Below the pieces are notes generated by a model. The model did no database searches. It was not told where the DNA came from and saw only the letters and a list, made by a program, of their open reading frames with translations. A stretch of 37,036 bases of DNA from Beverwykella pulmonaria (taxonomy: Eukaryota; Ascomycota; Dothideomycetes; Pleosporales; Melanommataceae), in assembly GCA_001599595.1 (NCBI GenBank), contig BCHH01000002.1, forward strand, positions 3,624 to 40,659. The letters run 5' to 3'. Positions within the stretch are counted from its first letter, which is position 1, and every line of letters starts with the position of its first letter. Of this stretch, positions 1 through 10,409 are shown piece after piece. A program made the position numbers and the translations under genes.

Positions 1-3000
1 ATCTTCTAAGTAATCTATGTCTTCTACACTAGCTTCCTAAGCTTTAATCTAACAACTAAGTGCACAAGGAGGTCCTAGCTAATTTAGATACTTATTGTAA
101 AAGGCCTTTAGCTTGTATAGGGCTCCTATAAAGTTAGATGCCTTATACTAAACTAGGTTAGGATTATAGCTAACCTATTTAACCCTGTACTTAAGCTTGT
201 TACAATACAACTTGCTAGCTAATATCTCTTCTACTTCCTATTCTTCAACTCTGTTAATAGGGATACTAGGTAGTTTTAGAGCTTCTTGTCTAGGTAGGGG
301 GTCCTAGGGATTTTTGCATAGAAGATTAGGTGCAAATATATTAAAGATCTTTAATCTAGGAGGTAATTCCAACTAATAGGAGTTACCTACTTGTTTAAGC
401 ACCTTAAAAGGACCTTCCTACTTATTAGATAGCTTTTAGCTAGGACGTTGAACTGCTAAGTTGTGAGTATCTAGGTAGACTATATTACTAACTTCCTAGT
501 TAACTAGTTAGTGATGTTTGTTGACTACTGTTTGCATCTAATCTTAGGCCTTTTCTATATTAACTTTAGCTATTTCCTAAGTAGCATGCATGCAGGTGGC
601 TAATTTTAGAGCTTCAGCGCAATTAAGCTTGTTAGTAATTGTAGCAGGCTTAGCTAAGTGTTTCTAGTCCTAACTCTGTTAAGGTTTGTAACTGTATAGG
701 ATATAATACAGAGTTATGCTAATAGCTAAGTAGGGCAGTAATATCTAAGCTTAGTTAATTATTAGCAAGAGTTCGCTCTAATTGTCCTAGTAGAAGGATA
801 TGAAAGGGCGCAGCCTCTAGTTAATATACTTGTTTATAATTTCTGTCTGTCTGTTAGTTTCTTTGTAATAGGCAGTTAACAACTTAACTTTAGTGCCTAT
901 AATCTAACAGAACTTAGACTAGAAACTAGACACAAACTAAGGTCTGTGATTTAAGATAATAGTTTTAGGAGTATAACTAAAGTAATATACCTATTAAATA
1001 AACAAGTTGGCTATGCCTTATAAGTTAATTGTCTTGTGGCATAGGATAGAAATCACCTGTTTTAATAGCTAGTTGATTACTACTATTATCTAGTTGTAAC
1101 TAAACTTGTCCTTTAGGAATTCTTTAAAGTTAATGCACAAGTGCTGCATAGGATAATTAGGAATTAGGAGTGGGTAGATTAATCTAGGGATTTAGGTCTG
1201 TCTTAGATGTGCCTTCTAACATGCAATGCAATTCCAAACATATTGTTTACACATAGCCTCTATACCTTTCTAGTAATATCTTTAGGACAATAACTAATAG
1301 GTTTTTGTAGCACTAGGGTAAGCTAATAATAGTTAGTTGTGTGCTTCTTAGATAAGACAAGTAATTATAGGGGAGTCTATTAGGACACACAACTAGTTAC
1401 TATAGAGTAACAGTCTGTTCTCTATCTAATATTGCTTTAGCAGTAGTTTCTGTTCCAAGTTAAAGAAGGCACAGTTCTCTTAAAGTAAGGCATTTATTAG
1501 CTCTAGCAAATCTAAAGACATAGCTTCTTCCACGCCCTAAATAGTGTTTAACGTGGCTACACAGGTGGTAGTCTACTTAAGGTATACTAGGGCCAATTTA
1601 GCATTAATTTAGTTGTTGAGTTGGTGTGGACTAAGTAAGACCTGTAATTAGTTGTTAATTTAAGCTAATCTAAGGTTCTCTATGTCCTGTTCTTAACAAC
1701 TAAGAATATTAGCACAAGCATTGTCCTTGCCTAGGGTGTACACAATTTGAAAGTTATACTAGGCCAATACGTCTGCCTATTAGACCTGTTGTAAATTAAG
1801 CACCTTAGTAGTTATAAAATATTCCAACAAACAATAATTAGAATACACCTAGGTCCTAGTTGTAATAGAGGTTAATTTAGCTCTCTATAGTTAGAAGGCA
1901 GTAATAATTGCAAACAGTTCCTTGTTATGTATTTCCTAGTTAAGTTCTAAACTAGACAGGACCTTGCTATAAAACACTACAAGATACTATTTTCTGTCTG
2001 CGTGTTTCTGTAAGAGGGTTCCTGCTACTACTCTATTAGAGGCATCTGTTTTAACCTTGGTCTCTAATAAAGGGTTAAAATAGCAAAGGGTAGGTATCTT
2101 AAGTAATTCTACTTTTAGCTTCTTAAAGGCTGTATTATACTCCAAAGTCTATACAAAAGGGATTGCAGGGCTTTACAACAAGAGGATTAGTTTTGTAATT
2201 TAAGAGAACTTAGGTACAAATTGTTAATAGAAACTACAGAAGCCTAAGAAAGATTTTACGCCTGTAATTGTAGTAGGCTTTTTCTAATTGCACAGGGCTT
2301 CTACCTTAGAGGGGTTAACTTCTAATCTAGTATTAGTAAGGATATACCCTAGGTAACAGGTCTAAGTAACATAGAACTTACTTTTTAGGATATTAATCTA
2401 GAGGCTAGCTTAGCAAAGTTAATTAAATACTTTCTTAACATGTTTAACATAAGTAGCTTTGTCTTTAGAGTAGATTAGGATGTTGTCTAGATAAGCAATA
2501 CAGAAGTTGTCTAGATAGTTAATTAACACATTGTTTATGTAACACTAATAAGTAGCTAGGCTGTTACATAATCCAAACAGTAGGACCTTACACTTGTATA
2601 ATCTGTATTAGCTCTAAAAAGTAGTATACTCTTTAGAGGCAGGGTCTATCCTAATTTTGTTGAAAGCCGCACAAATATCTACCTTAGTAAAGATCTTGGC
2701 TTTAGCAGGTTGTGCTAGCAGTTTGTCTATGCGCAGTATTAGATAGGAATCCTTATAGGTTAAGGCATTTAATTTGTAATAATCCACACAGATGCGTAGA
2801 CTACTGTTAGGCTTCCAAATACACAACAACAGGGATGCAAAAGGGCTCTTGCTTGCTTTAATCTAACCTTTTGCAAGGTAGTCTATAATGTAGGCCTTAG
2901 TTGCTTTAAGCTCCTCTACATTCTACTTGTACAAGAGGCTGTAGTAATTTAGAAGGGGTTTAGTAAGCACTATCTTGTAATTATAGATGCAATGTTCTGC

Positions 3001-3956
3001 AAGCTAATCTGCCTCTATCTAATTAAACAAGTTATAGTACAAACTATAGATTTTTGGCAATTATTTGTTTAACAACTGTTTGTTATCTAGATTATCTACA
3101 AGTACCTCCTGTTTCTCTTCTAACACCTATTTAATCTTGTACAAGGAGGTTGTAAAGAATTTGTTTTCCTTTCTCTTTATATTAAAATAGAAGGCGTTGG
3201 CAGAAATTAGGGCAATTAAGGCTGTTTAGATAACAACTAGAGTAGTCTTTGTTTCTAGCTAATTCTTGTTAGTTTAGAGTGCTTGTAGTGTTTGCAGAAG
3301 GTAGGGGACTAGAATTTAGTTAATTTTTAGAAATTAGAGTAAGCCTTAAATACAATGTACTGTAGGGCTGTAGGCCTGCTAATAACTGTCTTGTTCCTAT
3401 AGGAGATTTCTTTGTTTTACATCCTCCTTAGTATTGTAATCCTGCTTAGGACAGTTAACTTGCATAATAAGGGGAGGGGAAGGCTTATATGTTAGGGGAT
3501 ATTTAGCTAGCTAGACAATCTAATTTTTGTCTGTATTAAGTAGGAGTTTAAATTTGCATAGCTATTTAATTCTAATAATACAATCCTAAGAACCAAGATC
3601 TATTACTACAAAAGGGCAATTCTAAATAGTGCGTCTGTTAATTTGCATGTAAAGACAGATGTATTAGTAAATGTAGGTCTTAATTGCGTCTTAGAACTCT
3701 TTTACTACAAGCTTAAAAGGTAGGTGTTAGATAGGAATATAAAGGGATTTAGATAGGGATTTTGCAATTTTTGTATTTAGAAAAAGAAAACCTTGTGCGC
3801 TAGTATCTAGTAATAAGTGTAATTAGACGCTAGTGCCCTATAAACATAAAACAATAGGGACTTAGAAATGTTTTCCTCTAAACAAGTGCAATAGATCTAT
3901 GCCTGCTAGATTATACTTGTTTAAGCCTAGGATAGAGAGTTTTCCTAGGCGTCTCT
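1..3956 (-). pseudogene. pol of gypsy family A copy 1 (RIP-inactivated, 3' end off window)
   Basis: Domains in minus-strand order are protease (about 3800), reverse transcriptase (about 3000-2150), RNase H (about 2150-1700), integrase (about 1500-700) and chromodomain (about 250-60). The longest surviving open stretch is 2614-2829. It reads as RT core matching copy 2 (motifs SSLRICVDY, KLNAL and FTKVDI), with changes such as H to Y and P to L that fit C-to-T transitions. The catalytic YLDD region near 2490 is interrupted. The reading frame is -1 relative to gag, as in copy 2. Confidence 0.85.
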
Positions 3957-3963
3957 GTTTCCC
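3925..3963 (-). other. -1 programmed frameshift signal, gag-pol junction, family A copy 1
   Basis: Minus strand, 5' to 3': heptamer GGGAAAC (3957-3963) in the phase G GGA AAC of the gag frame; a 6-nt spacer AGAGAC (3951-3956); then a perfect 8-bp stem GCCTAGGA (3943-3950) / TCCTAGGC (3925-3932) with a 10-nt loop. The gag stop TAG lies in the 5' arm. Pol is in the -1 frame. GGGAAAC is an established X-XXY-YYZ slippery heptamer. Copy 2 has the same arrangement with one base changed in the heptamer. Confidence 0.8.
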
Positions 3964-5201
3964 ACCTAATATGCATTAGGATTAAATTCTTTAGCATTAA
4001 CAAACTTATCTTCTAGTTCCTATTGTTTAACTTTAATCTCACAGACTCTAGGTACAGGACAATTGTTTGTAAAGTGTCCTAGCTTGCTGCAGTTGTAATA
4101 GGTACTAGGGGTTGGCTGCCTTTTAGGGGCAGGTGTTTAACTAGGCTGCTAGGGGATAAAGGGCGTAGACTAAGGCGCTGCAGAGTTTACATATAAAGGC
4201 TTAGAGTTATTAGCACTATACACAACCTTAGGGGCCACTACAGTTGGCTTCTAGTTCTTATCTAAACTAAACTAGGAGGTGGAGGAGGACGTTAATAGAA
4301 TTCTGTCTATTGTAGGATTGTGCCGCCGTTCTATGTTGTAAGCTGTGAGGTGGCGAACTATCTCCTTAAAGGAGTCCTTCTATAGGTGTTTGAAACTAAG
4401 ATTAGCTATTCTTAGGGTAGGGGTAATCTTTTCCTATAGGTAGAAAAACCACTCTAACTAAGGTACAGATCTACTAATAGCTACACTAAGGAATTAAGCT
4501 TTAAAAGCAGGAAAGGTTTTGCTCTTTTCTATGTTTAGTCTCTAGAAGGCCTGCTAGGCCTCTACTTCTTTATTGCTAGAGAGGAAATAGGATTAGAGCA
4601 GGGAGATTATCTCTTCTACATTTTAGAACTTATACTTGGGCAAATTAGACAGGTATTAGGGTTCTAGATACGTTGTTACTAATCTAGAAGTGTGTCCCTA
4701 TACAAGGTTTATACGCGCGTGCTTGCTCTAATAGTGGTCTGCATTAATTTTAAGTTAGTTAACAATTAAGGCTTGCTACTGTTTAAACGTAGGATTCTCG
4801 CTATCTTTAAGTTTAATAATGTCAGGCGTTTATTCTGTGAGTTTAATCTAAGATAGCTCTAGGGTGCCTAAGGGAAATCTTATGCTAGGAGGAGCAGGAG
4901 AGATTTGGGCGCTTATTATTGCTAATTTAGTAGTTAGTAGGGCTTGTTCTAGAGGGACAGATTGCGCCTGTGTTAAATAATTAATCTAGGCTTGTAAGCA
5001 GGCAATTTCCTCTAAGTATTAGGCTTAGTTATAATTCAACTCTAAATTAGATAATTTTTTAACTTTAGGTCCTGCAGATGCAGGTTTAATTGTTGGCAGT
5101 AGAGGTGGGGGTTTGTTGCGTAACTAGGTTGCTTTACCCTTCTAGCTAGCGTAATTTCTAGACCTAGTAGAAGGTCCTAGGGTTGGTTAAGAGTTAGACA
5201 T
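3945..5201 (-). pseudogene. gag of gypsy family A copy 1 (RIP-inactivated)
   Basis: This is the structural polyprotein of the element, equivalent to 23498-24757 of copy 2. The first in-frame ATG of copy 2 is conserved here (5199-5201). The zinc-knuckle region lies around 4060-4105 on the plus-strand numbering, and the gag stop TAG is at 3945-3947 inside the frameshift hairpin. Many internal stops arose from CAG/CAA/TGG codons. No product is expected. Confidence 0.75.
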
Positions 5202-5498
5202 TAGTGTTGTGTCTAATTCTAATAGGTTATTGGTAGTCTCTAAGTTTCTACTGTAGCGCAGTCTTTGTAACTTTTCTAAAGGCAATCCTAATTGCAGGGG
5301 ATAGGAAGTTCTAAACCTAAAGGCTTTAGTTAATTAGAGGTCTTAGGGATCTAATCTATAACTAAATAATTTAATGTGATAGTGTGTGAGTTGTATAACT
5401 AAATTAGACGCGTCTTAGGGCTTGGACGTAATTAAACAAACAATTGTTGCGATATTATTAAGAGGCTGTCACTAGCTGTTGTAAGCTTTTAAATATAA

Positions 5499-5925
5499 TG
5501 TAACAGCGCAGGATATTAGGACAATTAGATTTAGGTGCAAATTAACTACTAAGGCATATAGGAGTGCATAAGTAATAATAAATACCTAAGATTAAATTGA
5601 CACCTATAGGCTGGATACGAAAGGATATTCAAAAGCTGCCTAATCTAACTAACAAAACAACTAGTTTATATACATAAAGAGAGATTAGAAATAGCAAAGC
5701 TAAGGTACTACAGGATTAGGTAAGGACCTGTTTTAGAGTTGCATTAGGAGCTGGTCAGGAGCTAAGGTAATACAAGTTTAGATATAGACTAAGCCTGTAT
5801 CAGGGTTGAGTGGGGAGCAGGTTGGGAACTAAAGTCCTACCAGTTCAGATAGGAACAGGGTCTGTATCAGGATCGGGCAGGGAGCGGTTTGGTCACGTGA
5901 TGGAACGATTGTTCGAATTGTTACA
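5499..5925 (-). repeat. 5' LTR of gypsy family A copy 1
   Basis: On the minus strand it begins TGTAACAATTCGAACAATCG and ends with CTGCGCTGTTACA, giving the TGTAAC...GTTACA inverted ends seen in the 3' LTR of copy 2 (30034-30426). Length is 427 bp against 393 bp in copy 2, so there are indels as well as C-to-T changes. The outer end directly abuts family C pol at 5926. The matching target duplication would be left of the window. Confidence 0.9.
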
Positions 5926-7960
5926 CCTCTAAGCTTTCTAGGAACTAAAGAAGGTGTTTACTACAGCACCTATGCTACAAATGCATAATCTAACAAAACC
6001 TACAAGAGTAGAAACAGATGCATTAGACTACGCCTTAGGAGCAGTACTCTCACAGAAAGGTGAAGATGGGAAATAGAGACTAGTATACTATTACTCTAGG
6101 AAGTTCTCTGGAGTGGAACTAAACTACAACGTCTATAATAAGGAATTACTAGCAGTAATTAACACCTTTAAAACATGGGACCTACAGCTAGCAGGAGCTA
6201 AGCAACAGATTAAAGTATACTTGGACTATTAGAATTTAACTAGTTTTACAATAACTAAAAAGTTAAATCAACAGCAAGTTAGGTGGTCTGAAACAATAGC
6301 AAACTACAATTTTAAGATTTATTATTGCGCAGGAACATTAAACAGAGCAGCAGACGCTCTAAGCAGGTGGTTAGACTTGAAAGAAACAGACAAGCCTACC
6401 ACGCATAATGTAGTTCTTAGGAAAGAACAAGATAGTAGCCTCACATACAATTAACTATAAATAGCAATAGTTGCTATAACTACAGTGACAATTACAGATG
6501 ATTGGCAACAGTAAGTATAAGACGTGTACTAAGAATACATTCTGCATAAGGGGCAACAAACAACTTAAGACATAGAAGGATTCCGCAAGAACCCAGCAAA
6601 TAGACTAAGACCCTATGTAGCCTAAGGATTGCAAGAAGAATTAATACAAGACATGCACAAGTTAAAGGCATAGAGACACCTAGGAATTAACAAAATAGTA
6701 CAAAAAATAGCAAAAGAGTACACAATTCTAAAACTATAACAAGTAGTGGAACAAGTAGTGGGGAACTGTATAGAATGTTTAAAAAACAAACTATAATAAC
6801 ATAAACCCTACAGATTACTATAGCCACTACAGCTAGTAGAAAGGCTATAGAGCAGTGTTATAATAGACTTTATAGTGAAGCTCCTGAAATTAATAGAACC
6901 TAGCTCACAATAGTTATGTGACGCAATACTAGTAATTGTAGATTAATTAACTAAGTACACATACTTTATACTAACAAGTGAAGAGATATTAGCAGAAGAA
7001 TTAGCATATAAAGTCACAAGAACGTTGACAGCAAACTATAGTATGCTAGACAAATTTATAACTAATTAGGACAAACTCTTCACATCTAAGTATTAGAGCA
7101 CACTGTTAGCTAAACTAGGAACAAAGAAGAAACTATTAACTAGCTTCTACCCCTAGACAGACAGGCAAACAGAGTAGACAAACTAGACATTAGAACAATA
7201 CTTACAGATGTACGTCAACAAGCTGCAGGACAACTAGGTTAAACTCCTGCTAACAGCACAACTAGCGTATAATGGATCAAGGTTAAGCACAACAAAATAC
7301 TCACCTTTCTACGCAAATTACAGATATAAACTAATTACTTATTAAGATCTAAAGGACAAAGAGAGTCTACACGCAAATACAGCAGACAAAGCTAAAAGAC
7401 TCCTAGAACTACACAACAAATTAAGCAAGAACATAGCTTAACAGAACCTCACAACATCTAAATCAGCCAACAAAAAAAGGATTGAGGGACTAACCTTTAA
7501 AAAGGGGGATAGAGTTTTCCTCTTATAGAAAAACTTGAAAACTAGAAGACTATGTAGTAAACTAGACAATCTCTAAGTAGGACTATTTAAAGTCTTAGAG
7601 ACCAAGGAACNAGTAAATTACAAACTAGGTCTACTAAAGGATACCTGCATACATCTAGTTTTTTATAAATTACTCCTAGAACTAGCACCAGCACACGCTA
7701 AACTAGAAACTAGCTTAGAACTTAAGGATGAGGACTACAAGGTTAAATTAATTAAGGACCTAAAGAAGTTTAGACGTTAGTAGAAATACTTAGTAAAATG
7801 GCAAGGATAGCTAGACAGTTAGAACACATAGGAACTAAAACAGAATCTTACAAACTGCAAGGAATTAGTAACAGAATACTACCAATGGCATCTAGATGCA
7901 GGAGATCTAAATAGTCTGACAGAAATGGCACAGGATTAGCAAAGAAGGAGGAAAGGTTAA
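5926..7960 (+). pseudogene. pol fragment of gypsy family C: RNase H, integrase, chromodomain
   Basis: One reading frame can be followed from about 5927 to the TAA at 7958-7960 without a net frameshift but with dozens of in-frame TAG/TAA codons at former Gln/Trp positions. Near the start the RNase H core is recognisable: RVETDA, then LGAVLSQKGEDGK, YYSRKFSG, ELNYNVYNKELLAVI and a terminal ADALSRW. A Ser-to-Leu change in the ETDAS motif (TCA to TTA at about 6022) fits RIP. Integrase is seen in a degenerate zinc-binding region (NCIECLKNK near 6770), IIDF near 6865 and TDRQTE near 7160. The C-terminus has a chromodomain: EDYKVKLIKD, then YLVKWQG, with tryptophans lost to TAG. The ancestral product integrates cDNA, and the chromodomain targets chromatin. 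No functional product is expected. Confidence 0.85.
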
Positions 7961-7982
7961 AAGAAGAAGTATTAGCCTGTAA

Positions 7983-8366
7983 CTAGCCTAAGTTAGTTAA
8001 TAATAGTTTAATTAGTGGTGGTTTAGAAGCAGCAACAGAAGTTGTACTAGGCAACTTTAGTAAAGGTTCCAGAGCAGCAGCAGTTCTCAGATTATAAGCA
8101 GCGTAGGATTGCTCACGCTCCTCCACCTTGGCAAACTCACAATGAAGGCGCGCAGCCTCTAGCGCAGCAGCAGCCTGCCGCTCCTTAGCAAGAAGCAAGG
8201 CAAGACGCTTCGCACGCTTTTCCACCTGCACTTTCTCCCACTCTTCCTTAGATATCCACAAGCTACATTTTGCATGGACTGCAATACAACTAGCACACTC
8301 CCTAGAGTAAGTGTTGACAAAACAACACAATTTCTCTTTCTAACAGCAAGCGCAACTAGACAACAT
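7983..8366 (-). pseudogene. antisense accessory ORF of gypsy family C: Cys-rich, coiled coil
   Basis: Convergent with pol, ending 22 bp from the pol stop. The likely start is ATG at 8364-8366. One in-frame TAG (8340-8342, codon 9, probable former CAG/CGG) interrupts it; otherwise it is open for about 127 codons to 7983. The N-terminus is Cys-rich (CACC, LCCF), followed by CASCIAVHAKC, a C-x2-C-x6-C pattern that equals the first half of a Zn2Cys6 cluster. Next comes WISKEEWEKV and a highly charged Ala/Glu/Arg-rich helix (KRAKRLALLLAKE, ALEAARLHCEFAKVEE) that looks like a coiled coil. Function is unknown. Similar short proteins are, from memory, common as hypotheticals in repeat-rich ascomycetes. 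Its position and Cys spacing match the antisense gene of family A (28794-29445). Confidence 0.7.
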
Positions 8367-8562
8367 TTTAGTACTGTGGACATGAATATGTTTGGCGCAG
8401 GCGCAATAGTTCTTGGTTAAAGTTGGTTTTAATTTTAGGACCTTGGGCATAGTTAGGACAGGACAAACAGGAACAGGAATCTACTAAGCAGGACAACGCA
8501 CCTTTATACCTAGACAACCACGGACAGAACGCCAAGGGTAAGGGTGTTAGGACGACACTGCC

Positions 8563-8576
8563 AAAGAGGGAGATAA
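8563..8576 (+). other. polypurine tract of gypsy family C
   Basis: AAAGAGGGAGATAA directly precedes the TGTTATAG start of the LTR. This is the expected position for the plus-strand primer of reverse transcription. Confidence 0.65.
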
Positions 8577-9257
8577 TGTTATAGTTTGAAGAAGTTGCAC
8601 AGATGCGGGCTGCAGATGAGGAACCAACCCCGCTAACAAACAACCAAAACCCTGTCAACAGGCGCAGTACAGCGCGCAGGCGGGCGCAAAGGAACAGCGA
8701 GGATTCGCGCAGGTAAGCAAGGCACGTGACAGAAGATATCCCGCCAAGGAAGAGGAAACTCAGGAGAATTAAAGGATCCTAGAGATCCCGCCAAGGAAGG
8801 GGAAACTTAGGAGAATTAGAGGATCCTTGTTATCCCGCCAAGGAAGAGGAAACTTGGGAGAATTGAAGGATCCTAGAGATCCTGCCAAGGAAGGGGAAAC
8901 TTGGGAGAATTGGAGGATCCTTGTTATCCCGCCAAGGGATGGGAGACTTGGGAGAATTGGAGGATCCCTAATATCCCGCCAAGGGATGGGAGACTCAGGA
9001 TTCTATGTTCAAAGAGGAAATATATAAGGAGGACAGTTTCCTATGTTATGTTTGCTCTTTGTAGTTAACTTAAATAACTTCACTTGTCTCTTACACAGAT
9101 TAATACAGCAAGTTAGTTAGTCAATTTATTGATTGGATTTACCACCCCGTTGTCTTATATTATCGTCTTCGAACCTCACAGAATAATCCTACGACACCTA
9201 CGCTTACGCACCGCCTTAGTACGGACCGGACCCAGTAAGTGTTCACCTTGTATAACA
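8577..9257 (+). repeat. 3' LTR of gypsy family C
   Basis: Begins TGTTATAG after a polypurine tract and ends TGTATAACA, so the ends are inverted (TGTTATA / TATAACA). It is 681 bp long. The terminal 155 bp (9103-9257) recur colinearly without indels at 30427-30581, confirming the 3' boundary. It contains a 47-bp minisatellite (8738-8997). The TATATAA near 9021 could be a promoter element. Confidence 0.8.
8738..8997 (+). repeat. 47-bp minisatellite inside the family C LTR
   Basis: Units start with ATCCCGCCAAGG at 8738, 8785, 8832, 8879, 8926 and 8973, an exact 47-bp period with five full units and a partial sixth. The first four units alternate between two subtypes (ending GGATCCTAGAG or GGATCCTTGTT), which suggests duplication as a 94-bp dimer. 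The open frame across 8827-9027 is a by-product of the repeat. Confidence 0.95.
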
Positions 9258-9460
9258 ACAGAGTTGCAGCTTTCTGTTTTTCTTTAGTACAAACAGTATT
9301 AGTAAAGCTATCTTGCTTTGGCTTGGTCTAATGTATCCTTATTTCACATTCTTCTTAATATATCTTTAAAGTTCTTTGTGTTAATCCTGTAACAACAGGT
9401 ACATTAGTCTAGGGCGCAGCTTTGCGCTATTCTCTAGGATAATCTTGTAATCCTATTCCT
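9258..9460. other. unassigned DNA between gypsy C and gypsy B
   Basis: 203 bp between the end of the family C LTR and the start of the family B LTR. No coding potential or repeat match to the rest of the window was recognised. It may be the original target DNA into which the two elements inserted. Confidence 0.5.
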
Positions 9461-9830
9461 TGTGACGGTGCTGCTCGGCAGCTCGACCACACATCACATG
9501 AACACGTGTCTGAGACGATGGTGGCAGGAGCTGAGCGGGATCCCGCATCAGATGCGACGGGGTGGCGCACGCTCAGCTTCACGTCGGCGTGAAGTGTATC
9601 AGCCACCATGCCACACTGTNAGGGCATGCTCAGTCNGACCGCGCCCGGACCATACCCTTCTGTATATAGGATCGTTCTCCCTGAGAACCTCTTCTCGCTC
9701 TATCTTAGTGTACTTGAAATAGAGCCAACTTATCCTTTCATTTGCCTGCGCGCATCCACGATAGTGAAGACCGTGCTCGTCATCACATTACACTAAGATC
9801 ACATTCACTCGGCCGGACGACGGCGACACA
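9461..9830 (+). repeat. 5' LTR of gypsy family B
   Basis: 370 bp, starting TGTGACGG and ending GGCGACACA (TG...CA ends with a short TGTG/CACA inverted repeat). It carries a TATATAGG element near 9662-9669 that could be the promoter. It is GC-rich and largely free of RIP compared with family A copy 1. It contains two ambiguous bases (9620, 9636). The partner LTR is missing, so the boundary rests on the terminal motifs and the position upstream of gag. Confidence 0.72.
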
Positions 9831-10409
9831 ATATCTAGGTTAAACCGCACGATCAAGCTGAGCCTTGCATTCGTCAAACGACCGCCCCTGGGGATCCATT
9901 GCACAACTACAACGGACTGTTAGTTCTTGATTGGATTGCCCGCCCTAGGGATCTATCGCACGACTACAACGCGTGTAGGTTGTCGAGTAGATCGCCTGAA
10001 GCTCAGTCGGACTGGGTGTGCACCTTGGGAAGCACGATAACTGCTCTAGGAGCAACCTCAAGAACGAGCCCTGTGCTGGTAGCTAGCTCGGAGCTAAGCT
10101 ACAGCCAAACCGACACGTAGGGGGGGGCCTACAGAGTCAACACCACCACCACCACGATCACCACCACGATTGACGACCATCTTCTCCCCGCCTGAGAACC
10201 AACCGACCATCGCGAGCTTTGCCAGCTCATCTTCTCCCTGCTCGAGAACCGACCGACAAGCTTCACCGCTAGCACGGCTCCACTAATAGGATTTAAGCAG
10301 GCCGGCCTGCTGAAATCTGATCGGCCGACACCGATACATCGCAAATACGCCGCTGCGCTAGAGGACCTGAAGCTTCCACACACACACACGAAAGGATAAG
10401 GCTGGAACT
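9831..10409 (+). other. leader between LTR and gag of family B
   Basis: 579 bp of untranslated leader. It contains an imperfect direct repeat (GGGGATCCATTGCACAACTA at 9891-9910 and AGGGATCTATCGCACGACTA at 9947-9966), a second repeated phrase CATCTTCTCCC (10169 and 10228) and a short ACC-rich tract at 10140-10165. No primer binding site matching a tRNA 3' end was recognised after the LTR. Confidence 0.55.

Larger units (their letters stand above)
1..5925 (-). mobile_element. Ty3/gypsy chromovirus, family A copy 1 (3' end beyond window, heavily RIPped)
   Basis: Read on the minus strand, this follows family A copy 2 (23201-28701) almost base for base: 5498 bases here against about 5501 there. 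Order from right to left is 5' LTR, gag, pol; window base 1 corresponds to base 28701 of copy 2, so the last codons of pol, the antisense gene and the 3' LTR lie outside the window. Differences from copy 2 are overwhelmingly C-to-T at CpA and G-to-A at TpG. For example, near the left edge copy 2 reads TATCCAAATTAGCCAGG where copy 1 (reverse complement) reads TATCTAAATTAGCTAGG. Almost every CAG, CAA and TGG codon has become a stop, leaving no long ORF. The element inserted into the pol of gypsy family C, which resumes at 5926. Confidence 0.93.
5926..9257 (+). mobile_element. Ty3/gypsy chromovirus, family C (5' part displaced, 3' LTR present)
   Basis: The sequence enters family C pol at RNase H immediately after the LTR of element A copy 1 and continues through integrase and chromodomain to about 7960. 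Then come an antisense ORF, a polypurine tract and a 3' LTR. Gag, protease and RT must lie left of the window, beyond A copy 1. It is clearly a different family from A and B: its chromodomain, LTR and accessory ORF sequences are not shared with them. Confidence 0.88.

Noticed and set aside
8827..9027. 66-codon plus-strand ORF
   Set aside because: It is a read-through of the 47-bp minisatellite in an LTR.
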